Shown piece by piece: positions 27,701-35,893 of a DNA stretch of 64,000 nt; the stretch's first letter is position 1, and the number at the start of each line of letters is the position of its first letter. Source of the DNA: Aquimarina sp. MMG016 (GTDB lineage Bacteria > Bacteroidota > Bacteroidia > Flavobacteriales > Flavobacteriaceae); the NCBI RefSeq assembly GCF_018100805.1, contig NZ_JAGJEA010000005.1:62001-126000 (forward strand). Direction: 5' to 3'. The notes below the pieces were generated by a model that was given only the letters and a program-made list of their open reading frames with translations, was not told the DNA's origin and ran no database searches. The position numbers and the translations under genes are program-made.

Positions 27701-28938
27701 ACGATGTGAATAAAATCTTGTTTAGAGACTTTAAGTTCTTCTTCAATATAATCAGAGGCTTCTTTATTTTTATTTGTATCGCCACTCTGAAGATCATCAA
27801 AGATTAGAGAAAAAGAAGCTTCACTACCTCTATAAATGGGTAAGTTATCTCCGGGTGATGGACTACCATACACATGCTGTAGTAACAGATCAAACCCTTT
27901 ACTTTCGTGAAGTTTTTTTAGTTCTTGTTGTCGTTCGTTTTTAAGTTTTTCTTTAAAAGCCTGATCCAATATATCATATACATCTTGCCAATCCGTAGCA
28001 ACTCCATCTTTTTGCTCTTGATTCTTCCGAAAGATTAGGTTGAAGTCTTCTTCTCTAAGAAATAACTTTTTCGTTACATAGCGAACGGCAGATTCGTTCC
28101 CTTTTTGCACCTCATCACGTAATTCAAAAATATCTTTTATCTCATTATTGGGGAATACAGGAAGCTGATCACCAGGATTTGGATTTCCTAATGCTAGTTG
28201 CATCATATGCGTAAGCGCTTCATCCGGGATTGCAATCTTTTTGCGATGTATATGCTTTATCGTCGCTATTTCCTTCTCAACAAAAACATTTTTAAGTTGA
28301 GATATACTCGCTTTACTGATCGTAGCGTCTTTATCAACCGTGTAGTGTAATTCGTTTCCTTCTTCATCTTCTCCTGCAAGTAACACGGTACCTTTTTTGA
28401 TTTCTATTTGATCTATATTTTCCGCTAGTTCTAATAATACATTCACTACATCGGGGACAGCAGCTTTTGGAGTTAGGCCTAAACGTTCGCGAAAATAAAA
28501 GTCGAGATGTCTTTCGGTTAAGCCATTTATTTGTGCCTTTAGATGATTCAATAATTTTAAAAACGAAAGAAAAAGCACTGAATGTGGATTGGATAGCTTG
28601 GCACTTTTTTTGGAATCATTTATAAAATGATTTGGATTTTCTATATAGTTTGCCAATTGACGAGCCCACTGCTTTTGTTGTATTTGTCGTGCTACGGGTG
28701 AATTTTGCCCATAAATTACGGGGTCATCAATTAAAAATGATTCCCAGGTAGTGGTGGTTTCATTATCTTCATTAAAGAATTGAAGCTCTTTGGCCAAGCG
28801 TTGTGATTCTGCAATCAGTTCTTCTATGCTTCGGTTTTCTACCTTTACATAATCGGGATTTAATGCCCGCTGATATCTATCTTGCTGACTGCTTCCGTCT
28901 CTAAGAAGAAGTTCGTGAGTTTTTTGAGTATTGATCAT
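24721..28938 (-). CDS. Baseplate J-like wedge protein (Afp11-like)
   Basis: A 1405-residue protein, the largest of the cluster. The N-terminus (INTQKTHELLLRDGSSQQDRY) and regions such as LSFLKLLNHLKAQINGLTERHLDFYFRERLGL and VPDVVNVLLELAENIDQIEIKKGT match large eCIS baseplate J/gp6-like wedges. The C-terminal third holds the baseplate J core (RLRHKNRGLTMWDYEHMILDRFPQVYKAKCLPS, then VVINFIAERPYIDYVANL). It should form the ring linking the spike hub to the sheath. Two related segments (HMMQLALGNPNPGDQLPVF and LLQHVYGSPSPGDNLPIY) point to an internal duplication near residues 245-380. Intergenic bases 24559-24720 before the fibre gene hold a short palindrome. Confidence 0.92.
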   Translation of the reverse strand: MINTQKTHELLLRDGSSQQDRYQRALNPDYVKVENRSIEELIAESQRLAKELQFFNEDNETTTTWESFLIDDPVIYGQNSPVARQIQQKQWARQLANYIENPNHFINDSKKSAKLSNPHSVLFLSFLKLLNHLKAQINGLTERHLDFYFRERLGLTPKAAVPDVVNVLLELAENIDQIEIKKGTVLLAGEDEEGNELHYTVDKDATISKASISQLKNVFVEKEIATIKHIHRKKIAIPDEALTHMMQLALGNPNPGDQLPVFPNNEIKDIFELRDEVQKGNESAVRYVTKKLFLREEDFNLIFRKNQEQKDGVATDWQDVYDILDQAFKEKLKNERQQELKKLHESKGFDLLLQHVYGSPSPGDNLPIYRGSEASFSLIFDDLQSGDTNKNKEASDYIEEELKVSKQDFIHIVQTSKDQSTPEVGSEAAALQKENRKKAYKILELADRQVRRVLLPSPVSEEISDIYAATDAKANTFSQYGDEEESERFKTFGSRPPLVNKPLQPANIGFGISSPTLLLNEGKRQITVLIDLGAIDSDTEVLNSLFDQDISKPFLTHLSSEEGWLQPKDVSYTIGDYLGLETEGTYGIPGNNEDTTSLNLGDEQVITISEGEDFNLLDIGKYLVYPNGDICKIIKMISPTEVTVVNVGSTDERFDGVRKFITDQVYLNSLKVNIRLTENDAPITPLGVADTLGYVQSEFPSVVFSLNHIESELDQNSYQSSYQKLMQLVMNKVHLEVKVGGLSARDTGIQKLTLQNDQNSIDSKKPFEPFGFEPEVGSNFYFANEEISQKKLHHLDIDLQWLKSPEDFKEYYENYWRIQTDKKEEDFLDSDYVIKSNDDFKSRLFFHDRNAEIPVTNIKLFSDEEKVRVDALSNHMQQEAPEYQYTQDVRGAVGEDEVLDWDRYFRLELDPVDFQNSVHNTLFTRQALSTNDEIKKLIINPPYQPKLKSFRIGYTAYSDMNIVTSKATDQDTMYHINPFGYKELRRDKIPSLLPIYNDEGTLFIGISQCIAPQILSVLFQMAEGSANPDVEKPVLEWCYLRDNEWISLKTSAILSDTTNGLLNTGIIKIAIPGDATTGDTLMSGESLHWLRVNAANNISGISDTIDIRAQVVSATFSSDVVAPSHFEKLLPANSITETLVSFSEINTITQPFTSSKGKPAEQGGSLYKRLSERLRHKNRGLTMWDYEHMILDRFPQVYKAKCLPSTEELGKVNIIVVPDIKGRLPFNPFAPKVAADTLFQIQEYLDYHTPAYAEIAVSNPFYLQVSTRCVVKFHEGFDENFYKAKLIEEIKRFMSPWAYGDDSDIKIGGTLHASVVINFIAERPYIDYVANLKLFQSEDGEVFTDVRRINDGKSMVIPSRPDMIMVSAQLHDIDVVDENGYDEENFEGINYMIIGKDFIIPQNLV

Positions 28939-28960
28939 CTTTACTGCTGCTATATTTTAA

Positions 28961-29389
28961 TTACGTCCCTTTTATTTTCGTATTACTTGGCATTAACATT
29001 CCTTGACCTATATACATAGGCATAGGATCTGGAGTGTTCGCTGGAGGTGGTTGCTTGGCAGGAGATTTAACTTCAAAAACGGCAATGAAGAATTTTCCTT
29101 TTAGGATGATATTTTTATTCCCGCTTTTCGTTTTTTGTGTTAATTGATCGGGAGCTAATTGTTTTATTTTTAATGTACCAGATCCAGGTATTACAAAGGG
29201 CGGCATGATATAAGAACAATTGGCAACCTCTACTTTTTTCTCATCTCCTTCAATACATACTTTTTTACCCTTAATGGTTGTTTTACCCGAAGCTGCTATT
29301 CTACCTGGTTGTACACTAACAATAGCACTACCAAATACAGGAATAAATTTAACCTCGTCACCGTCTGTAATAATACTATCTAATGCCAT
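28961..29389 (-). CDS. PAAR-like spike tip protein (Afp10-like)
   Basis: A 142-residue beta-rich protein with repeated valine/glycine strands (DEVKFIPVFGSAIVSVQPGRI, GKTTIKGKKVCIEGDEKKV, NIILKGKFFIAVFEV) and a proline-rich end (KQPPPANTPDPMPMY). Its position between gp25 and baseplate J matches the PAAR-like tip of Afp/PVC clusters. No classical PAAR repeat is present, so the assignment relies on the family's typical shape and on context. The tip would cap the VgrG-like spike and pierce the target membrane. Confidence 0.8.
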   Translation of the reverse strand: MALDSIITDGDEVKFIPVFGSAIVSVQPGRIAASGKTTIKGKKVCIEGDEKKVEVANCSYIMPPFVIPGSGTLKIKQLAPDQLTQKTKSGNKNIILKGKFFIAVFEVKSPAKQPPPANTPDPMPMYIGQGMLMPSNTKIKGT

Positions 29390-29408
29390 TTACTATTTTG
29401 TTTTATTT

Positions 29409-29825
29409 TTAAATTTCGAAAGCTATTGCTGAAGCTTCATTAACATAAAATGGATACACTAAATTGAATCGATTATTGGTCATACGAACTGTATACGCTA
29501 TAGAGAGTGTTATCAAACCATTCTCTGCATCAGCATTATCAACTATTACTTCATCAAGTTTTATTCTTGGTTCGTGATTCAGGATGGCATCAGAAACTAC
29601 ATTTTTTATATTGCTACTAAATCCTTGATCGATCTGTTCAAATAAAAACTGATTCAGATCACAACCAAACCCTGCATTCATCAATCGTTCGTTAAATGTG
29701 GTAGACAAAAGTATCTGAAGGCTTTGCTTAATATCTTCTTCTCCTGAAACTTTTTTTACTTCTGCTCCTCCTTCAAAAAACTCTGGAGGAAAAGCCCATC
29801 CAACCCCTAAAAATTTATTTTCCAT
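29409..29825 (-). CDS. gp25-like baseplate wedge protein (Afp9-like)
   Basis: A 138-residue protein with the gp25/GPW signature: GVGWAFPPEFFEGGAEVKKVSGEEDIKQSLQILLSTTFNERLMN, then a short acidic EQID loop, and a DAILNHEPRIKLDEV strand before the final beta segments. gp25 proteins start sheath polymerisation at the baseplate. The gene lies one base from the following small gene 29827-30021 and 19 bp before the PAAR-like gene. Confidence 0.93.
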   Translation of the reverse strand: MENKFLGVGWAFPPEFFEGGAEVKKVSGEEDIKQSLQILLSTTFNERLMNAGFGCDLNQFLFEQIDQGFSSNIKNVVSDAILNHEPRIKLDEVIVDNADAENGLITLSIAYTVRMTNNRFNLVYPFYVNEASAIAFEI

Positions 29826-29826
29826 C

Positions 29827-30021
29827 TTATTGTTGTATTGTTTCTTCTATATCTTTTTCTTCTTCAATTGTATCTCCTTTGTCTATATTCTTCAACTGGA
29901 ATGCTCCTTGTTGTTGAATTTTTTGGATCAGGTCAACTACTTTTATATACGATAGTTGTCCTAGAGCATTGAGAATTACATTGGTCTCGTCTACTGTTAC
30001 CTCTAATTTTATGTGTCCCAT
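29827..30021 (-). CDS. Small conserved eCIS-linked protein, 64 residues
   Basis: A true ATG start at 30021, 12 bp after the spike gene stop. The sequence begins MGHIKLEVTVDETNVILNAL, then a helix (VVDLIQKIQQQGAFQLKN) and an acidic tail rich in glutamate (DTIEEEKDIEETIQQ). I cannot name a family, though similar short proteins occur in tail modules of phages. Packed tightly between spike and gp25 genes, it is presumably a small hub or assembly component. Confidence 0.7.
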   Translation of the reverse strand: MGHIKLEVTVDETNVILNALGQLSYIKVVDLIQKIQQQGAFQLKNIDKGDTIEEEKDIEETIQQ

Positions 30022-30033
30022 GTTTATAAAATA

Positions 30034-31707
30034 TTATATCATATCTACTTTCTTTCCTTTGATCTTTACAGCACCCTTTGCATCAATGTTCAAGTCTCCT
30101 TTGGTTTTAATTTCAAGATCACCTGCACTATTAATTACCATCCCATTTTTACTTAATTCAATCTGATTTCCGTTGGGATCTTCGAGATGTATACTTTTTT
30201 GCTTTTCATCAATACAAATACGGTTATTATCAGAGGTAGCTAGCGTGATTATTTTTTCATCCTCATCAAAAAGTAATTTATATCCGGATTCAGTAAAAAT
30301 TCCTTTTGATTTATTGTTCTCATCAAAAGATAAAGGAGGTTGATTTTTTGGGTTATATAAAGAACCTAAGATAATAGCGTGTCTGGGGTCGTCATTTAAA
30401 AATCCAACCACTACCTCGTCTTCTAACTGTGGTGTAAAAAAAGTTCCATGTTTTTTACCCGCGTCCATTGTTGCCAGACGTGCCCAAACTGTGTTTTTTT
30501 TCGTCCCAAATGCTGGAATACATACTTTGATACGAAACTGGTTGGTATCGGTTTTTAGTTCTTTTACTTTACCAATCTGTAATCCATTGATTCCTGGTAA
30601 TAATCCTGCTGCCGGAGTATCTATAATATCAGGTTTTGAAGTAAACCAATTGGCATCCATACCGATCTGCAGATGCGTTACCCAACCTTCATTTGTTACT
30701 TCATGCCGAACTCCTGATATAATATTTCTTCCTGTAAAATTTGTTCCTACTTCTTTAATTTCAATTGTTTTTCCAACTTCAAAATCTATTGTGCCTGGTA
30801 TTTTAATCCAGCCTCTTACCATTGATAATCTCGATTTCAATAGCTTTGCATCTGACCATGATTGAAGCTCATCAATATCCATTGGTGTTGCCTGAACTAA
30901 TGTATTTGTTTCTGTTCCTACTGCTTTGGTTATTTCATCTATCTGCTTTTTTTCATTTGCATTAAATAAAATATGATCTTCGCCTATTATCGTTTTGGTT
31001 ACTTTTTGTGAATTCACATCCCAAGCAATAGCCGAAACTTCGGCATATTGGTTATATCCATTTATTTGTAAATCAAAATCATAAATTTCGTGTTTCCCCA
31101 ATTCTAGTTCCACCACAGAGGCATCCATATTGGGTTGGATAACCGATATTGTACCATCACTTACACGAACCAATTGTCCGTTAGCTTCTGCTCTTGACAC
31201 TATAAAATCCCAATCTGTGGCATAATACTGAATCATTTGTGTGTGCTTTACACTCGTCTGATCAACAGTATGTTTCAGTTTATATTGGTTTTTTATGATA
31301 TCTTCAATGATCGTTTTATCTGTTATATTTTCCTCTTTATTGCTATACACAGCATTTTTACGAACCTTGGTCATTTTAATAGTCTCATCACACAGTTCTA
31401 AGGTTAAGGTTGGTCCTACACTATTTAATTCTAGTGACTGATTGACTACAATCCCCACAAAAATGGTTGCTTTGTCTTTAGGCTTTCCTTCATATTTAAG
31501 GGTGATCTCAATTTTTTTACCAGGTTCAAAAAACTTGCTATCCAAGATCTTAAACTTCTTTTTGGTCACATCGCCATCTATCAATTTTAGCTCCGCTGTA
31601 GGTACCTTATTAAATTCTTTACTGACATCAATAGATAACAAATCAAAATCTGAATTCATCATCTGGTCATCATCTAAGTTTTTAATTTCTGCTGTAACTA
31701 CTGCCAT
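30034..31707 (-). CDS. VgrG-like spike protein (Afp8-like)
   Basis: A 557-residue protein. The N-terminal gp27-like hub region (residues 1-350) contains DLLSIDVSKEFNKVPTAELKL and the tail-D-like stretch YYATDWDFIVSRAEANG. An OB-fold follows (GLQIGKVKELKTDTNQFRIKVCIPAFG, WARLATMDAGKKHGTFFTPQLEDEVVVGFLNDDPRHAIILGSLYN). The C-terminal beta-helix needle has repeating short strands (KSIHLEDPNGNQIELSKNGMVINSAGDLEIKTKGDLNIDAKGAVKIKG). This is the classical gp27-gp5 fusion without lysozyme. It should trimerise to make the spike under the tube. Confidence 0.95.
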   Translation of the reverse strand: MAVVTAEIKNLDDDQMMNSDFDLLSIDVSKEFNKVPTAELKLIDGDVTKKKFKILDSKFFEPGKKIEITLKYEGKPKDKATIFVGIVVNQSLELNSVGPTLTLELCDETIKMTKVRKNAVYSNKEENITDKTIIEDIIKNQYKLKHTVDQTSVKHTQMIQYYATDWDFIVSRAEANGQLVRVSDGTISVIQPNMDASVVELELGKHEIYDFDLQINGYNQYAEVSAIAWDVNSQKVTKTIIGEDHILFNANEKKQIDEITKAVGTETNTLVQATPMDIDELQSWSDAKLLKSRLSMVRGWIKIPGTIDFEVGKTIEIKEVGTNFTGRNIISGVRHEVTNEGWVTHLQIGMDANWFTSKPDIIDTPAAGLLPGINGLQIGKVKELKTDTNQFRIKVCIPAFGTKKNTVWARLATMDAGKKHGTFFTPQLEDEVVVGFLNDDPRHAIILGSLYNPKNQPPLSFDENNKSKGIFTESGYKLLFDEDEKIITLATSDNNRICIDEKQKSIHLEDPNGNQIELSKNGMVINSAGDLEIKTKGDLNIDAKGAVKIKGKKVDMI

Positions 31708-31710
31708 GGC

Positions 31711-32415
31711 TTATTGTGCTATAGGTGGGAAATAAATTTCCTGTCCTGGTTTAAGGTTTCTAAAATCGTCTAGGTTATTAGCTTTTGCTACCAACGTATA
31801 ATACTGTGCGGATCCATAGATTTTTTCGCACATCATAGGCAGTCTATCATGGGCTCCTACTATTCTGTAATGTGTTAGATCCGGAGAGCTTTTATTTTCG
31901 TCTTTTAACCGTTCTGATGTTTCTAAGTCTCCAAAAAACTCTGTATTTAGCTCTGCACGTATAGGAATGCCGTGTCTATTAAACAAAGAATAGTTTACCT
32001 GTACTGATGCTAACCGACACTTAAATAATAGATCTCCCCATTTTAGGGTGAGATATTTAGGTTCGTGGATTTCTCCATCCATCTTACCCGTAATTTCTAA
32101 GAAATCTTGCACGCGTTTATAAACATCTTTATACCCTTTGCCAATCAGATTGATGCTATTGGAAGTGCTTACACCACTACCATCCAAAATAAGTTTTATG
32201 CTCAACTTTTCCGGTTTTGTCAGCGCATACTTAGCTTTGCGACCACTGGTATTAATACCTTGTTTTGGATCATATACATTTTGATAGGTCAAGGAGTACG
32301 TCTCCGGATTAAACATCGCCTCAAATGTATTTTTCGGAGTAGAAATATCTGTCCGTTTTGCGTTAGTATGCCCTACGATGGTAAGTTTTTCTAGTTTAAA
32401 AAAATTAGACAACAT
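31711..32415 (-). CDS. LysM-domain baseplate hub protein (Afp7-like)
   Basis: A 234-residue protein. The first 160 residues (FEAMFNPETYSLTYQNVYD, EKLSIKLILDGSGVST) are the family-specific hub part. The last 55 residues are a LysM motif (HYRIVGAHDRLPMMCEKIYGSAQYYTLVAKANN...LKPGQEIYFPP). This matches Afp7/gp53-like components that join the baseplate to the tube start. It is 3 bp from the spike gene downstream, clearly in one operon. Confidence 0.92.
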   Translation of the reverse strand: MLSNFFKLEKLTIVGHTNAKRTDISTPKNTFEAMFNPETYSLTYQNVYDPKQGINTSGRKAKYALTKPEKLSIKLILDGSGVSTSNSINLIGKGYKDVYKRVQDFLEITGKMDGEIHEPKYLTLKWGDLLFKCRLASVQVNYSLFNRHGIPIRAELNTEFFGDLETSERLKDENKSSPDLTHYRIVGAHDRLPMMCEKIYGSAQYYTLVAKANNLDDFRNLKPGQEIYFPPIAQ

Positions 32416-32417
32416 AA

Positions 32418-32576
32418 TTATCTTCGATTTTGCTTTTTAATTACTTTCAATACCTGAGTGACACATTCCTGTATTAACTCCTCTTTTCCAGGCTGGTGGG
32501 CTTTCAATGAGTTATCCGATGTGCTATCTTCTGCTAGTATTGCTCGGATTACAATTTCTTTTATTTCTACCGGCAT
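32418..32576 (-). CDS. DUF5908-type small eCIS protein, 52 residues
   Basis: A short frame found by reading the gap between the third tube gene and the LysM gene: ATG at 32576, TAA at 32418-32420, 52 residues. It begins MPVEIKEIVIRAILAED and ends QECVTQVLKVIKKQNRR. The start pattern MPxEIxExxI and the small size fit the DUF5908 family, a constant member of eCIS operons. It starts 2 bp after the tube gene stop and ends 2 bp before the LysM gene start, so it is translated within the same operon. The function in the particle is unknown. Confidence 0.8.
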   Translation of the reverse strand: MPVEIKEIVIRAILAEDSTSDNSLKAHQPGKEELIQECVTQVLKVIKKQNRR

Positions 32577-32578
32577 CG

Positions 32579-33085
32579 TTATATACTTATAGTTTGAATT
32601 CTGGTATATGCCATTTCCAGCGTATCTATAACTACTGAATTCGCCTGTGCATCAAAATCTGAAACTGACCATTTTACAGGATATGCTTTCATAAAAAGCC
32701 AAGACGCTATAGGCACTGGAGTATCTATAATACCGCCTACTTCTTCAAATAAAGTGACCAATACATTAGAGGGTTGAAACTTAAATCTAGAAAAAGCCAC
32801 ATTAAACTCTATACCTAAAGGAGATGGAATAACACTTGTGCTATACCCTCGTTCTAACACCAAATTATTATAGTTTATCCTACCCGGTAATCGGTGAGCG
32901 TGTAAATTTTGTCCTCCTTCATTAATTGTTTCCGTCTGTATATCGGCACTAAGCCCACTTACCCGCTGAAATCGAAAATCTATTGGATTCGGAATAAAAC
33001 CTCCTGCAAAAAAGAAGACTCCAAATCTATGTGACAATGCAGGATTAGGATCTGCTATATTCTTAAATGTTTCTAATGCTTCCAT
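32579..33085 (-). CDS. gp19-like tail tube protein (Afp5-like)
   Basis: A 168-residue tube-fold protein: FGVFFFAGGFIPNPIDFRFQRVSGLSADIQTETINEGG, then LVLERGYSTSVIPSPLGIEF and DTLEMAYTRIQ at the end. Its N-terminal extension (EALETFKNIADPNPALSHR) and position nearest the baseplate genes suggest the tube-initiating or baseplate-adaptor ring and not the bulk tube. That subdivision is inference from Afp5 and its counterparts. Confidence 0.9.
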   Translation of the reverse strand: MEALETFKNIADPNPALSHRFGVFFFAGGFIPNPIDFRFQRVSGLSADIQTETINEGGQNLHAHRLPGRINYNNLVLERGYSTSVIPSPLGIEFNVAFSRFKFQPSNVLVTLFEEVGGIIDTPVPIASWLFMKAYPVKWSVSDFDAQANSVVIDTLEMAYTRIQTISI

Positions 33086-33093
33086 ACTATAAA

Positions 33094-33543
33094 TTATTCG
33101 TGATGTGTAATTTTTAAATCATGAGCTATCAAATCCAGGCTTTCAATAGCAATATCATTAGTACCTGCACTAAATGAAGGAGCATCTAGTTTAAAAGGTA
33201 GTGCTCTATGCACATCCCAGCTCACTAATGCCAGACTATTTTCGTCACATAGTTCTATCCTGATATCTTTCTTTTCTCCTGATCGCAACCAATCATATAA
33301 AAAGCTTCTATTTTTTAGAATTCCCCTTTTCAGACTAATATTGATAGGTTTCTGTTGAGCACGGATCAGATGGTATCCCATCGCCCAACTGAATCCGTGC
33401 TTATACAGAACATGATCGTGCTCTATTTCTAGTCCTGAGACATCAGAAAAGGACATATCTTCTGCTATACCATCAATAATTACCCTATAGTTATACACCG
33501 GTAAAGGATAACTTTCTACAATTGTTTGTTTATCTGTTGCCAT
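33094..33543 (-). CDS. gp19-like tail tube protein, second copy
   Basis: A 149-residue member of the tube family: ESYPLPVYNYRVIIDGIAEDMSFSDVSGLEIEHDHVLYKHG, ISLKRGILKNRSFLYDWL, and SAGTNDIAIESLDLIAHDL near the end. It shares its layout with the protein of 33587-34060 (YPLPxYNYRV, ISLxxGxxK, AIESxxL), so the two are paralogues. Multiple tube subunits are normal in eCIS. This one may form the first inner ring or replace the main subunit in part of the tube. Confidence 0.9.
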   Translation of the reverse strand: MATDKQTIVESYPLPVYNYRVIIDGIAEDMSFSDVSGLEIEHDHVLYKHGFSWAMGYHLIRAQQKPINISLKRGILKNRSFLYDWLRSGEKKDIRIELCDENSLALVSWDVHRALPFKLDAPSFSAGTNDIAIESLDLIAHDLKITHHE

Positions 33544-33586
33544 AAAAGTTTTTTTAACTATTGGATTCTCAAAGAACTGGTATAAA

Positions 33587-34060
33587 TTAAGCTTCTTCCA
33601 TGGTTACTCGAGACGCCATAAGCTCCATAGATTCTATGGCTACTTCGCTCGAGCTGGCATCAAAAGAAGGACCTGTGAGTTTCGTAGGAAAAGCATCGAT
33701 CACTTTCCAGCTTACTACGGTACCTCCAGTTTCGTCTAAAAGGTGGACGATAATATCTTTTTTATCCACACGATTGAGCTCTATACTATTAATCCACTCA
33801 TAGAATACTGCAATGCTTTTTCCTTTTACATATCCTTTTTCTAAGCTAATATTGACTGCTTGGATCTGTCCTGGCATATACATAATATTAGGACCTACTT
33901 TACCACTAGCTGCATGACTCTCTTTGTAGGTAATAGCCTCAAATCCCAGATCTAATCCGGACACTTTGGAGAAACTAAAGGATACACCATCTATATCTAC
34001 TCTATAATTATAAATCGGTAATGGGTAATCCGTTGCGATTTGTTCTTTTGTTAACGCCAT
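33587..34060 (-). CDS. gp19-like main tail tube protein (Afp1-like)
   Basis: A 157-residue protein with the tube-family outline: TDYPLPIYNYRVDIDGVSFSFSKVSGLDLGFEAITYKES, ISLEKGYVKGKSIAVFYEWI, LTGPSFDASSSEVAIESMELMAS. It directly follows the sheath gene (97 bp gap), as the main tube gene usually does, so it is the best candidate for the bulk inner tube stacked around the cargo. The wider gap before it may allow extra translation or a separate promoter for an abundant product. Confidence 0.92.
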   Translation of the reverse strand: MALTKEQIATDYPLPIYNYRVDIDGVSFSFSKVSGLDLGFEAITYKESHAASGKVGPNIMYMPGQIQAVNISLEKGYVKGKSIAVFYEWINSIELNRVDKKDIIVHLLDETGGTVVSWKVIDAFPTKLTGPSFDASSSEVAIESMELMASRVTMEEA

Positions 34061-34157
34061 CTTTTACTTTTTTTAATAGTTTACTACTGTATGATGTATT
34101 AGCTCTTTTTTTACAGAAACTAGTATCATCATATTATTTTTATTTATGTTCAAAACA

Positions 34158-35804
34158 CTAAACTTCTTGTAGTTTATGAGAGAATTTTAATACAATAAAC
34201 TCAGCAGGTCTCGCAGCCGCGATACCAATTTCTACAATCATTTTTCCTTCTAGAATATCTTGCTGTGTCATTGTTTTACCGAGCCCAATATTTACAAAAT
34301 AGGCCTGCTCTTCTGTGGATCCTGCTAAGCCACCTTGCTGCCAGATGCCATACAGAAAACTCTCAATCATTGCTTTTACTTTTAACCATGTTGCTACATC
34401 ATTAGACTCAAAAACAGCAAAGTGAGATGCTTTTTTAGTAGACTCTTCGATCATATTGAATAATCTACGTACTGGAACATATCTCCATTCATTATCGTTA
34501 CCAGCCAGTGTGCGTGCTCCCCAAACCATAGTGCCTTTACCCACAAAACTGCGAATAGCATTGACTGATTTTCCTGCAGTGGTATCTACATTAAGACGTT
34601 CTTGATTCGCTGAAGAAATTTTTTCTACAGGTCCAATTACTGAGTTTAAACTCAAATTAGCCGGAGCTTTCCATACACCTCTTTGCCTATCAATGGTAGC
34701 GTATACTCCTGCGATAGCTGCACTTGGAGGTAAAATGATTTTCTCTTTTGTTAGTTCACTTACAATTTTGCTGTAAAGTGCTGTTCCTTTTTTAGTATCC
34801 AGTGTAAAGGATCCTTCTGTGATTGCCGTACTTCCAAAATCCTGACCTCCTGTTCCCTCTGTTCTTTTGATAATACCATTTTCTTCTATAGCAACGATTT
34901 CAAAACCCTTTTTATCATTAACTCCTTCCCAGGCGGTTATAATATCACTAGCAGAAATACCCGCTTCAGGAACATTGAAAATAGTCAACAAATTATTGTC
35001 TGATATCGTAAAGTCTATATCAGCTCCACTACCGCCATTTACTCTAAATTTTGGAATATCAGATTCACTTCCTTCAAAAGAAATTTTGATATCTTGATAT
35101 ACTACTTGGAATACACCGCTTTCTTGTGTAGAAGAGAATTTTGAAATACTTACATCACTATCCTTATAAATGTAGTTAAGAGAAGTTTGTAAATAGGGTG
35201 TATAGGCAGCACCGTATTTTAAGTTATTGGTACCTATCCCATTTCTGAATCCTTCAGCATCTTTATCGTCCCTCTTAATATCAAAAATGCAAAACCTATC
35301 TTTTAAGTCTTCACACTGAGCTAATGCTTGTTGACAAATCTCGTAGTAATCATCACTTGCTAATTTAGCAGCTTCTCCAAGCATGATAAGGGTAGGTTCA
35401 TCTTCTTTTCTTAAGATATCAAGACCTGCTAAAAATCCATCTTTGCTTGCAGTATCCGTGTACGATCCAACAGATACGATATAGCAATCGCCTCCACCAT
35501 TTTTAAAATAATGATCTATTGCATAGTACAAAGTACTTTTTGGAGCCTCTGCAGTCACACTCTTTACAGTTTCATCTTCGTTAATTTCTACCGAAAACGA
35601 AGTGGATTGTGCTTTTCCAAATATTTCTTTGAACTCTAAAAACGTAGAAATTCTCACGGCCATATTAGCCACATTTTTACCTTCTTTTATCGCTTTTTCT
35701 GTATAACCAATAAATGCAGGTACGGCTGTAGATACGGCTGCTACTGATTGCGGTAATAGTGGCACCTCTTCTGTATATACACCAGGTGTTAAAAAATTAG
35801 ACAT
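34158..35804 (-). CDS. Contractile tail sheath protein
   Basis: A 548-residue sheath protein. The N-terminus has the conserved FLTPGVYTEEVPLLPQSVAAVSTAVPAFIGYTEKA. The central variable region (about 210-330) is likely the exposed outer domain. The C-terminal third contains GVWKAPANLSLNSVIGPV, AIRSFVGKGTMVWGARTLAG, VAVRRLFNMIEE-like text, and ends IEIGIAAARPAEFIVLKFSHKL. Only one sheath gene is present, unlike Afp, which has three. Contraction of this layer drives the tube out of the particle. Confidence 0.96.
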   Translation of the reverse strand: MSNFLTPGVYTEEVPLLPQSVAAVSTAVPAFIGYTEKAIKEGKNVANMAVRISTFLEFKEIFGKAQSTSFSVEINEDETVKSVTAEAPKSTLYYAIDHYFKNGGGDCYIVSVGSYTDTASKDGFLAGLDILRKEDEPTLIMLGEAAKLASDDYYEICQQALAQCEDLKDRFCIFDIKRDDKDAEGFRNGIGTNNLKYGAAYTPYLQTSLNYIYKDSDVSISKFSSTQESGVFQVVYQDIKISFEGSESDIPKFRVNGGSGADIDFTISDNNLLTIFNVPEAGISASDIITAWEGVNDKKGFEIVAIEENGIIKRTEGTGGQDFGSTAITEGSFTLDTKKGTALYSKIVSELTKEKIILPPSAAIAGVYATIDRQRGVWKAPANLSLNSVIGPVEKISSANQERLNVDTTAGKSVNAIRSFVGKGTMVWGARTLAGNDNEWRYVPVRRLFNMIEESTKKASHFAVFESNDVATWLKVKAMIESFLYGIWQQGGLAGSTEEQAYFVNIGLGKTMTQQDILEGKMIVEIGIAAARPAEFIVLKFSHKLQEV

Positions 35805-35893
35805 ATTCTATTAATTTTAAATGATTACAATTTTGGGCATTTCTTAAAACTCACTATTGCTATGAAAGCTGTATTTTAAAAAATGCTATTTAT

